Below, one piece after another: positions 14,320-22,012 of a stretch of DNA of 64,000 bases. The first letter of the stretch is position 1. Each line of letters starts with the position of its first letter. The position numbers were made by a program, and so were the translations under genes. Under the pieces are notes generated by a model. That model was given only the letters and a program-made list of their open reading frames with translations, made no database searches and was not told where the DNA came from. The stretch covers positions 34,882 through 98,881 of the forward strand of contig NZ_NPDU01000008.1 in assembly GCF_002811985.1 (NCBI RefSeq), in the 5' to 3' direction. Origin of the DNA: Leptospira adleri. GTDB taxonomy: Bacteria; Spirochaetota; Leptospiria; Leptospirales; Leptospiraceae.

Positions 14320-15576
14320 TTAAGAACGCATCGAGTCGTTGACCCAACGTCTCACGTCCAAAGAAGTGGAGACTCCCGCTTCTAAAAGAGGGATCCCGTA
14401 TCTTGCATAGGATCCGCAAAACCAGACCTTTCTTCCGGATTGTTCCTGCAGGCCCCTGAGTTCTTCGATGGTCTTTTGATTCTTGAGATCGATCACAGGT
14501 CTTTCAAAACGCGAACGGGAAATTAAGGATCCGGCCTTCGGTTCCTCCAAAGGATTCCAAGTCTGAAAGATTTCCTCTCTTCCGATCTCCGGAAGCACCT
14601 TGTTCAGACGAATCGTAGCGGAAGGTTTGTCAGTTTCGGGAGAAAGAGTAAAACAAAGCGGGGCCCAGTGTCTTTTTTTATTGGGCATAAAAGAAGAATC
14701 CGTATGCATGAGGATTTCCGATTCTTCGTAACGAAAGGACGCGAGAAGTTCCTTTTCGCGGCTCATCTCTTCAGGAAGAAGTCCGATCGCTTGGTTGGCC
14801 GGAGTCGCGACGATCACTCGGTCGAATTCTTCTTTTCCCTGGTCGAAGTTTACGAAAACTTTTTTTCCGTTGAGTTCTATCTTTCTCGGATTCGACTTCA
14901 AACGTACTTCCTTCGCTCCAACCGAAAGACGAGTTGTGATGTCTCTGGTTCCGTGGCTCGCGGTTAAAAATCTGAGAAATTTCAAACCTTGAGCGTGATA
15001 ACTGATCACCGCCTCCGCGGGATAATTTTTCGCGCTCTTGAGCGTGCAAGTGTTGATCGTAGCAAACATGGGAACCAAATACTTGTTTTCGAATTCTTTC
15101 GAATAACCGAACTTTTCCAAGAATCCCGAAATCGTAAGTTGTTCACCTTTCAGAGTCGACCACTGGGTCGCCGATTCTTTGTAAAATCGAATCGCATCCG
15201 AAAAGATTCTTCTGGATTCCCCGTTTTTAAAACAAACCGGAGAAACGAAGGGATAAAAATTTCCTCCGAGTCCGAAGGTCGCAAATTGAAAGTAAGTGCT
15301 CCCGTCCCTTTCGCTTAACGAAAAGGAATAATCCACGGGTCTGAATTCGATTCCCGCCTCTTGATACATCTCGATGAGACACGGATAATAATTTTGTTTG
15401 AACGCTCTGAAAGGAACGTCGAACCGAAAGATTCTATCCTTGAGAGCCACATCGGTTCCGTGCGCGTCCATTCCGGGAAGCGAATGACGTTCCATAAGAA
15501 CCACTTCGTGTTCCTTACTCAAATACCAGCAAGCGCTGAGTCCCGCGATTCCGCTTCCTAAGATTGCGATTTTCAT
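14320..15576 (-). CDS. FAD-dependent amine oxidase-like oxidoreductase (COG2907 type)
   Basis: A flavoprotein of about 418 residues. The N-terminus MKIAILGSGIAGLSACWYL is a dinucleotide-binding Rossmann fold (GSGIAG at 7-12), followed by EVVLMERHSLPGMDAHGTDV. The C-terminal WFCGSYARYGIPLLEAGVSTS is the second FAD contact typical of amine oxidase or phytoene-desaturase-like proteins. The frame extends to 15615, but the ATG at 15576 starts exactly at the Rossmann strand. COG2907 proteins often sit with a cyclopropane-fatty-acid-synthase-like methyltransferase, and one lies next door in converging orientation. A role in lipid modification is inferred. Confidence 0.87.
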   Translation of the reverse strand: MKIAILGSGIAGLSACWYLSKEHEVVLMERHSLPGMDAHGTDVALKDRIFRFDVPFRAFKQNYYPCLIEMYQEAGIEFRPVDYSFSLSERDGSTYFQFATFGLGGNFYPFVSPVCFKNGESRRIFSDAIRFYKESATQWSTLKGEQLTISGFLEKFGYSKEFENKYLVPMFATINTCTLKSAKNYPAEAVISYHAQGLKFLRFLTASHGTRDITTRLSVGAKEVRLKSNPRKIELNGKKVFVNFDQGKEEFDRVIVATPANQAIGLLPEEMSREKELLASFRYEESEILMHTDSSFMPNKKRHWAPLCFTLSPETDKPSATIRLNKVLPEIGREEIFQTWNPLEEPKAGSLISRSRFERPVIDLKNQKTIEELRGLQEQSGRKVWFCGSYARYGIPLLEAGVSTSLDVRRWVNDSMRS

Positions 15577-15721
15577 ATTGTAACTCTTAGAATTAGAATC
15601 CGGAAAAGAAAACATAGGAATTTTTTTCCTTCGAAATGAAAAACAAAAAAACCGGTTTCATTTTGTTCTCTCTCTGTAACCGAGCCGTCAAAGTAACGAA
15701 CTCCGTTCTTAGGAGGGTGGA

Positions 15722-16315
15722 ATGTTCTACTACAAAATTCTTATCGTTTTCCTTCTCTCGATTTTTCTTTCGCCTCTAAACGCAGGACCGAAAACGGAAA
15801 AGGCAACGTTTGCGGGCGGTTGCTTCTGGTGTATGGAAGGTCCGTTCGAATCTTTACCGGGCGTGATCTCCGTTATTTCCGGTTATGCGGGAGGGAAAGA
15901 AGTCAATCCGACATACGAGGACGTAGGTTATGGAAGAACCGGCCACAGAGAATCGGTTCAGATAGAATACGACCCTTCCAAAATTCGTTACTCCGAACTC
16001 TTACGGGTTTTTTGGAAACAGATCAACCCGACCGATAACGGAGGACAATTCGCGGACAGAGGCAATCAATATCGAACCGGAATTTTTTTTCACAACGACG
16101 CGCAGAAAAAAGCCGCCGAAGAATCGAAAAAGGAATTGGAGAAGTCCGGTAAGTTTTCGGCTCCGATCGTCGTCGAAATTCTTCCTTTCACTTCCTTTTA
16201 TCCCGCGGAGGATTATCATCAGAACTACTATAAGACGAATCCCGATCACTATAAATCCTATAGAAAAGGATCCGGAAGAGAAGCCTATTTGGAAAATCTC
16301 TGGGGAAAAAAATAA
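15722..16315 (+). CDS. msrA: Exported peptide-methionine (S)-S-oxide reductase
   Basis: Repairs oxidised methionine (the S epimer) in proteins. A 197-residue MsrA with catalytic Cys34 in FAGGCFWCMEGPF, plus GYAGGKEVNPTYEDVGYGRTGHRE and YHQNYY, all standard. The first 21 residues form a signal peptide (ILIVFLLSIFLSPLNA), so this copy acts outside the cytoplasm. AGGAGGGTGG stands just before the ATG, an excellent ribosome-binding site. It ends four bases from the converging kinase gene. Confidence 0.95.
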   Translation: MFYYKILIVFLLSIFLSPLNAGPKTEKATFAGGCFWCMEGPFESLPGVISVISGYAGGKEVNPTYEDVGYGRTGHRESVQIEYDPSKIRYSELLRVFWKQINPTDNGGQFADRGNQYRTGIFFHNDAQKKAAEESKKELEKSGKFSAPIVVEILPFTSFYPAEDYHQNYYKTNPDHYKSYRKGSGREAYLENLWGKK

Positions 16316-16318
16316 GAA

Positions 16319-18601
16319 TCAAACCGTTCCCGGTTCGGAATCCCGTTTTTGCGTTACGGGCAAAAGAACCGTGCAAATCGTATAACGTTTGTAAGCCGAT
16401 TGTATATTCAAGAATCCGTTGTGTTCCTTGACGATTCCCTGGCTGATCGGAATTCCGAGCCCCGTTCCGCCCTGTTCTCTTTTTGTAGTAAAAAAGGGAT
16501 CGTAGATCTGCTTTAAAATATCGGGCGGAATTCCCTGTCCGGAATCTTCGATGGTTAATTTGATATACGGAACCGATTCCAAAACGCAGGACTCGAGGAG
16601 TATTATGATTTTCTTATTGAGATTTCTTTCCGGATATTTGACGTTCAGCGCGTCTTTTGAGTTGATAAGAAGATTGATCAGAACCTGCCGTATCAACTGC
16701 TCTCTCATCTCGACGAGAGGAAGATCCCGTTCGAACTCCGTTTCCAAAAGAATATAATTTTTATCGAATACGTTTTCCAAAAGTAAAACGGCCGATTCGA
16801 CCACGCGGACCATGTCCGATTTCCTGAAATGATCGGATTCTTTCCTGGAAAAATCCAAAAGGTTGACCACCACGCTGGAAAGTCGTTTAGCTTCCTCCGA
16901 GATGATTCCGGCAAACTTGATATGGGACGGATCGCTCATTTCCAAACTTAGAATTTGAGAATATCCTAATATACACATAAGGGGATTGTTGATCTCATGC
17001 GCGACGCTCGCTATCAAAGTGCCGAGCGCCTCGAGTTTCTGAGATTGCCTGAGTTTATTTTCGTAAAAACTCCGTTCTTCTTCCGCTATGATCTCGGCGC
17101 TGATATCGATCATTCTTCCGTCGATCTTCTTAAGACGTCCCTCCGAATCGAAATTTCCCACGGCGTAGATTTCCACGTATATTTTCGATCCGTCTTTTTT
17201 CTTAAATTGTACGACTTCTCCTTCGATTTTAGAATCTTGAAGAATCATATCCATAAAGAACGATCTCTGGTCCGAGTGAAAGTATAGATCCTTTTCCAAA
17301 TCCAGACTCAGCAATTCATCTTTGGAATAACCGGTGATATTGGTCATCGCCGGATTTACTTGGATTAATTTTCCGTCATACGAGCTTGAAAAAATTCCTT
17401 CGATTGAATTTTCGAAAAGGATTCGATAATTCTCCTCGCTCATCCTTACTTTTTCAAAAGATTCCATCTTTTCGGAAACGTCCCTCAGAAGAGAAACGTA
17501 ATATAGAATTCTTCCTTTGGCGTCGCGTAACGGATTGATCGTTTGTTCGCAGTAAAACAGAGTTCCGTCTTTTTTCCGATTTGTAATCGTCGTCCGAAAC
17601 GTATCGCCGTTGGAGATGACCCTCCACATCTCTTCATAGAATTCGGGAGTATGAATTCCGGATTTAAGCATGGAAGGAAATTGTCCGATCGCCTCTTCGG
17701 AAAGATATCCGGTGATCGTTTCAAAGGCCGGGTTTACAAAAAGAATCTTCGCATCCAGATTCGTAATCAAAACGGCGTCCCCCGTTTGAGAAGCGACCAT
17801 GGACAGTTGTTTTAGTTTGTCCTCGTTTTCCTTTTCCTTAGTGATATCGGAGATCGTAACGACGACCCCCATCATACGATCCACTTCCGGATCGAATAAC
17901 GGAACTGTGGTCACGTGAGTCCAAAGAACTTGAAGATCGGCTTTCACAAACCCCAACACTTCTCTGCGAACGGGGAGTCCAGTACTCAAAGTGTAGTATA
18001 TGGGGGATTCTTCCATGTGCGTAACGTTTCCGTCCGGATAAATCGTCCTCCACGTCGAACCGTGATACGAATGTCCTACGATGGATTCCGTTTTTAGTCC
18101 GAGCATCTTTTCAAAACTCTGATTGGTTCTAAGAATCGTGCCGGTACTATCCACGAATAAAATCCCTTCCTCCACCGCGGACAAAAGTGTGGAATAAAGG
18201 ATCTCGCCGGATTTGTAACTTTTGGAATTGGTTTGCGATTTGAGAACGTCCTCGGCGGTTAAAACTATGGATTCGATCGCGCCGTTTTCGTTTTTTTCGA
18301 TTCGGATCTTTTCCTGAACCAGTATACTCCCGTTAGGCGAAGAAAGCAGAAGTTCTCCGTTCCATTCTCCCCGTTCAAACGCCGAAGGAAGCGCTTCCGA
18401 GAGGATTTTTTCACGATATTGTTTCGGATGCAGATCTAAGATCGTTTTTTTCAACGCCTCTTCCTCGGAAAGACCTAGAATATCCAATCCGGCTCGATTC
18501 AGAAAAAGGATTTCCCCTTTTCCGGAAGCGAAACAAACGAGCATTGAACTATTCTCTAAGAACGAGAAGGCGGCCGACTTAAGATTCAATTTTTCCTTCA
18601 C
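16319..18601 (-). CDS. Multi-PAS sensor histidine kinase
   Basis: A 760-residue soluble kinase without transmembrane segments. Four PAS/PAC modules can be followed at about residues 10-120, 127-250, 262-385 and 390-505, ending in PAC-like stretches such as GRILYYVSLLRDVSEK. The HisKA box is SVAHEINNPLMCILGYSQIL, near 525-545. The ATPase has the N box (INLLINSKDAL), G1 (EDSGQGIPP) and G2 (GGTGLGIPISQGIV). It is likely a cytoplasmic sensor of redox, light or ligand. The start is GTG. There is no receiver-only partner in the operon; the neighbouring PAS-LuxR and receiver-HATPase genes are candidates. Confidence 0.93.
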   Translation of the reverse strand: MKEKLNLKSAAFSFLENSSMLVCFASGKGEILFLNRAGLDILGLSEEEALKKTILDLHPKQYREKILSEALPSAFERGEWNGELLLSSPNGSILVQEKIRIEKNENGAIESIVLTAEDVLKSQTNSKSYKSGEILYSTLLSAVEEGILFVDSTGTILRTNQSFEKMLGLKTESIVGHSYHGSTWRTIYPDGNVTHMEESPIYYTLSTGLPVRREVLGFVKADLQVLWTHVTTVPLFDPEVDRMMGVVVTISDITKEKENEDKLKQLSMVASQTGDAVLITNLDAKILFVNPAFETITGYLSEEAIGQFPSMLKSGIHTPEFYEEMWRVISNGDTFRTTITNRKKDGTLFYCEQTINPLRDAKGRILYYVSLLRDVSEKMESFEKVRMSEENYRILFENSIEGIFSSSYDGKLIQVNPAMTNITGYSKDELLSLDLEKDLYFHSDQRSFFMDMILQDSKIEGEVVQFKKKDGSKIYVEIYAVGNFDSEGRLKKIDGRMIDISAEIIAEEERSFYENKLRQSQKLEALGTLIASVAHEINNPLMCILGYSQILSLEMSDPSHIKFAGIISEEAKRLSSVVVNLLDFSRKESDHFRKSDMVRVVESAVLLLENVFDKNYILLETEFERDLPLVEMREQLIRQVLINLLINSKDALNVKYPERNLNKKIIILLESCVLESVPYIKLTIEDSGQGIPPDILKQIYDPFFTTKREQGGTGLGIPISQGIVKEHNGFLNIQSAYKRYTICTVLLPVTQKRDSEPGTV

Positions 18602-18809
18602 TGAAGTATTACTTGTATTGACTTAATAGTTAGGTAGGGATGAAAAAACAAATTCAAAAAGTTGAATCTAAAACATAAAGTATGATTTGAGTTTTGTCGA
18701 AGCCCTAAAGTAATGAGACGGGTTAAAAAAAGAAAGGAAACGTTCCGCTAAAAAAATAGAGGAACGTTATATTGCGACGTGAATCGAAAATTAGGAAATT
18801 TATTTTTAA

Positions 18810-19532
18810 TCAGCAAAGACGTATCAAAAATACGGTTAACCTTTGCAGTTTGTCTCTTCCTTGACCCGGTTCCGCCAAATCCTTCTCTATCGTCTTGCGA
18901 TAGATCGCCTTGAGATGATTCTTTAAAGTTCCGGAATGTACTCCCAGCTGTTGAACCAGACTTTCTCTCGTTTGTCCAGCGACCAAAAGTTCGCAGATCT
19001 TAGCTTCTTGATAAGTGAGTCCGTATTCTTTTTGAAGTTTTGGAAAGAGGGATTCCTTGGCTTTGACCGCATTTGTCCCGGTTTCGGATGACGGATTCCC
19101 CGCGAGAGACGTTAGTTTATCTTGCGGAAGATCCACTTTACAAAGAAAATTGGATATATTTCCCTTCTCATCCCGAAGAGGAGTGATCCTTTCCTTCCAG
19201 GAAATCGTTTCTCCCGATCCGTTCTTATTTAGAAAGTTGCCTTCGTATTCCTTGCCGGACAGGATCGTTCTCCAGAAATTTTCATAAAATTCCGAATCGT
19301 GATTTCCCGATTGAAAGAATCTTGGATTCTTACCGATCAATTCGTTTCGTTTATAACCGGAAAGTCTCTCAAAAACAGGGTTGATAAACTCTATCCTGCC
19401 TTCTTTGTCCGTAATAAACATCGCGTGCGGATATTGATAGAAATAAGAAGTTAAGATTGACGACAAATCTTCATTCTTTATTTGATTTTCCACGATTGAC
19501 ATACATTCCCTCCACATCTCTTGAGTAGCCAT
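18810..19532 (-). CDS. PAS-domain transcriptional regulator with LuxR-type HTH
   Basis: A 240-residue protein. One PAS/PAC domain occupies about residues 25-135 (AMFITDKEGRIEFINPVFERLSGY; FQSGNHDSEFYENFWRTIL). A C-terminal LuxR-like helix-turn-helix lies at about 168-212 (LTYQEAKICELLVAGQTRESL, VHSGTLKNHLKAIYRKT). It has no receiver domain, so signal input is probably through the PAS domain. The PAS sequence resembles those of the kinase just downstream in the same direction, which suggests a shared signal. It is divergent from the receiver-HATPase gene across a 153-base spacer. Confidence 0.85.
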   Translation of the reverse strand: MATQEMWRECMSIVENQIKNEDLSSILTSYFYQYPHAMFITDKEGRIEFINPVFERLSGYKRNELIGKNPRFFQSGNHDSEFYENFWRTILSGKEYEGNFLNKNGSGETISWKERITPLRDEKGNISNFLCKVDLPQDKLTSLAGNPSSETGTNAVKAKESLFPKLQKEYGLTYQEAKICELLVAGQTRESLVQQLGVHSGTLKNHLKAIYRKTIEKDLAEPGQGRDKLQRLTVFLIRLC

Positions 19533-19685
19533 TTCGTATTAGCATTTATCAAGAGTGAGAATTTCAGTTTAAAATCTATCTAAGTATGAAACTATATTTA
19601 TCTTCCGTCAATTCTATCCGTTGGAAGAAACCGAACTCAAGTATTGATAAAAATCAGGAACTTTAATTAGTTAGGTAATAGACAG

Positions 19686-21005
19686 ATGATAAAGACAATC
19701 GATATTCGCCAAAATCAATTTAGACAAATCGCTCTTGAACCTTCCATTGCCTTGAGGGATCCGATTCTTATCTTAGAAGACGCCGAGGAAATCAGGGCTC
19801 TATTACTCCAGATCTGCAAAACTCTCGGCATCGCGGCGGAAGGTTACGCCAACGGAAAACAAGCCCTAGAAGCCGCTCGAGAAAAAGAATACTCCGCCTT
19901 CATCGTGGATCTCGAAACTCCGCTCATCAAGGGACAAGATTTCATCCGTGAGATTAAGAGTTTCTTGGACGATCCGATCATACTCGTGCAAACCGGCAAC
20001 AATCAACCCGATACTATCATCGAAGTAATGAAGCTCGGAGTTTTGGATTATCTGATCAAACCCGTGGACATTCAAGTTTTCGGACATTGTATGAAACGTA
20101 TCGTCGAGTATACTCAAAAGAAGGCCACTGAAAAAGTACTTCAAGAAGAAACCGAAGCGAGACTCAGAGCGCAGTTGGACTGGATTTTATACAAACAATC
20201 CTGGATGTCCGATCTCGAAAAAACGGTGGATATCAGTAAAGTAACTCTGAACAACATCAAGCAGACTTTTTTAAGCGGAGGCGGTTTCGGCGCCATTGTG
20301 AGTCTGATCGAAATTCTGGAGACTTCCGCAACGTTCGAAGGACAAAATTGCGTTTTACCGAAAGAGATCGCCGATCTATTATTCGTTAATAACCAAACGG
20401 TTCACGATACTCTTAAATGTTTGGAGAAGAGTATGGACATACTCAACCGCGATATCGCGAAAGAAAAAGAGACGATGACCGTTTCGGATCTTTTCGATTT
20501 GATCGAGCAGACCGTAGATAACGCAAATCAGAAGATGGAGAATATTCTAAACGAAAAATCTTTGAGTTTATCGTTTCATAAATCCTTAAATTCGAATGCA
20601 GTTGAGATCGAAGTGGATCGATCTTCGATACAATTGATATTGGAAGAATTGATCGTCAACGCCGCCAAATATTCGCGAAAGGATTCCAAAATTCTTATCT
20701 ATGATAAAATTCAAAACGGAATGCTGAATCTCTCCATCAAAAACGAATTCGATTCGAAATCGATTCCAGGCGTTCCGAAAGACAAGGAGATTCTCGTAAA
20801 ACAACCGTTCTATAGGCTTACCGGATTTGTCTACGAAAGCCTTCCGTTGGAAACTTTTTTTTCGGGACTCGGATTGACGATCGTAGATTTTGTGGCGCGA
20901 AAACACTCGGGAACATTCCAAATTTCGAATATTCTAGATCATTCGGTTTCCGAAATCCCGGTTGAAACGGTTTTGGCGTCTTTATCTCTCCCTCTAAAAT
21001 ACTGA
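19686..21005 (+). CDS. Receiver domain fused to a HATPase, histidine kinase-like
   Basis: The 439-residue protein has an N-terminal receiver at about residues 25-140 with EDAEE, phospho-acceptor Asp in FIVDLETPLIKGQ (about 77) and the conserved Lys in DYLIKPVD. A coiled-coil linker and a C-terminal ATPase follow, with an N box LILEELIVNAAKYSR and a G box FFSGLGLTIVDFVARKHSG. The helical part between them has no HE-x-x-x-P phospho-His motif (it reads NNIKQTFLSGGGFGAIVS), so autophosphorylation in the normal way is doubtful. It may be a receiver-controlled ATPase or output regulator. AGGTAAT precedes the ATG. Confidence 0.85.
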   Translation: MIKTIDIRQNQFRQIALEPSIALRDPILILEDAEEIRALLLQICKTLGIAAEGYANGKQALEAAREKEYSAFIVDLETPLIKGQDFIREIKSFLDDPIILVQTGNNQPDTIIEVMKLGVLDYLIKPVDIQVFGHCMKRIVEYTQKKATEKVLQEETEARLRAQLDWILYKQSWMSDLEKTVDISKVTLNNIKQTFLSGGGFGAIVSLIEILETSATFEGQNCVLPKEIADLLFVNNQTVHDTLKCLEKSMDILNRDIAKEKETMTVSDLFDLIEQTVDNANQKMENILNEKSLSLSFHKSLNSNAVEIEVDRSSIQLILEELIVNAAKYSRKDSKILIYDKIQNGMLNLSIKNEFDSKSIPGVPKDKEILVKQPFYRLTGFVYESLPLETFFSGLGLTIVDFVARKHSGTFQISNILDHSVSEIPVETVLASLSLPLKY

Positions 21006-21081
21006 ACGATTAGGTGAGAATGGGTTGAAACGAGAGAAGAAAAATCTTTTCGATTTTATAGGAAGAAAGATCGAAAATCAC

Positions 21082-21117
21082 GGCGGGATCGAGAAACATC
21101 GAAACGAAAATCCCGCC
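21082..21117 (+). repeat. Inverted repeat downstream of the receiver-HATPase gene
   Basis: GGCGGGAT (21082-21089) pairs perfectly with ATCCCGCC (21110-21117), leaving a 20-base A-rich loop. It lies about 80 bases after the stop in a 290-base gap before the glutathione transferase. No T-run follows. It may be a transcript-end stabiliser. The rest of the gap shows no gene. Confidence 0.45.
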
Positions 21118-21296
21118 AAGCGCGCGGACGTCTCGATTTTATGCTGAGAAAGTAAAGGATATTGCATACAAAAAGACGTAGAATCTCCTAACGGCTTGAA
21201 TCAGACATTATACAAAAATACGGACCTATCTTTCATTCGATCTTAGAACAAAGAATTTCAATTTTCAAGATTCTTCGATTGAAAGAGTTTGGTCCT

Positions 21297-21917
21297 ATGA
21301 CAGATCTAAAGCTCGTTATCGGCGATAAAAAATTCTCATCTTGGTCTTTGCGTCCCTGGATTTTATTGAAGGAAAGTAAAATCCCTTTTACTGAAATATC
21401 TCTCATTCTTAACACACCCGAGTTTTTTGAAAAAATAAAACTCTATTCGAACGCAGGAAAGGTTCCCGTTCTTTTGGACGGAGATATCAAAGTTTGGGAC
21501 ACGTTAAGCATCGTTGAATACATAGCGGAAACTTTTCCCGAAAAAAATTTATGGCCGAAGGAAAAGGCCGCAAGGGCTTTTGCAAGATCCATCGTCGCGG
21601 AAATGCATTCCGGTTTTGGAGATCTCAGAAAAAATCTTTCTATGAACCTCGCCGAGAAACTGCACGGAAGGACTTTTCCTGAGGAAGCGTGGAAGGATAT
21701 TAGAAGAATCGAATCCATCTGGAAAGAATGTCTAAACTCTTACAAAGGACCGTTTCTGTTCGGAAAACAATTCGGAATCGCGGACGCGTTTTATGCACCG
21801 GTGGTCGGACGATTTCTAACCTACGGAATCGATCTGGATCCGGCTGCAAACTCCTATATCGCCACGATCAGCAGCCTCTATTCTTATAAGGAATGGATGG
21901 ACGGCGTTCTAAAATAG
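21297..21917 (+). CDS. Glutathione S-transferase family protein
   Basis: A cytosolic protein of about 206 residues. The thioredoxin-like N-terminal domain begins LKLVIGDKKFSSWSLRPWILLKES and carries the glutathione-binding KVPVLLDGDIKVWDTLSIVEYIAE with the DTLSI turn in the usual position. The C-terminal domain is all-helical (EMHSGFGDLRKNLSMN; FGIADAFYAPVVGRF). The SSWSLRPW catalytic region resembles the YfcF/zeta-like group. The ATG at 21297 is preferred over 21279. The substrate is unknown. A TCTCAGG/CCTGAGA hairpin with a T-rich tail (21964-21994) may end the transcript. Confidence 0.88.
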   Translation: MTDLKLVIGDKKFSSWSLRPWILLKESKIPFTEISLILNTPEFFEKIKLYSNAGKVPVLLDGDIKVWDTLSIVEYIAETFPEKNLWPKEKAARAFARSIVAEMHSGFGDLRKNLSMNLAEKLHGRTFPEEAWKDIRRIESIWKECLNSYKGPFLFGKQFGIADAFYAPVVGRFLTYGIDLDPAANSYIATISSLYSYKEWMDGVLK

Positions 21918-21963
21918 AAACGGAACACAATTCGATTGAACGTAAGAATCCCGCTTAAACGAT

Positions 21964-21994
21964 TCTCAGGATCCGCTCGCCGCAAACCCTGAGA
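21964..21994 (+). terminator. Possible terminator between gst and copA
   Basis: TCTCAGG (21964-21970) and CCTGAGA (21988-21994) pair across a 17-base loop, followed by GTATTCTATTTTT. The genes converge here. The stem is short and the loop long, so the call is weak. Confidence 0.35.
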
Positions 21995-22012
21995 GTATTC
22001 TATTTTTCTAAA

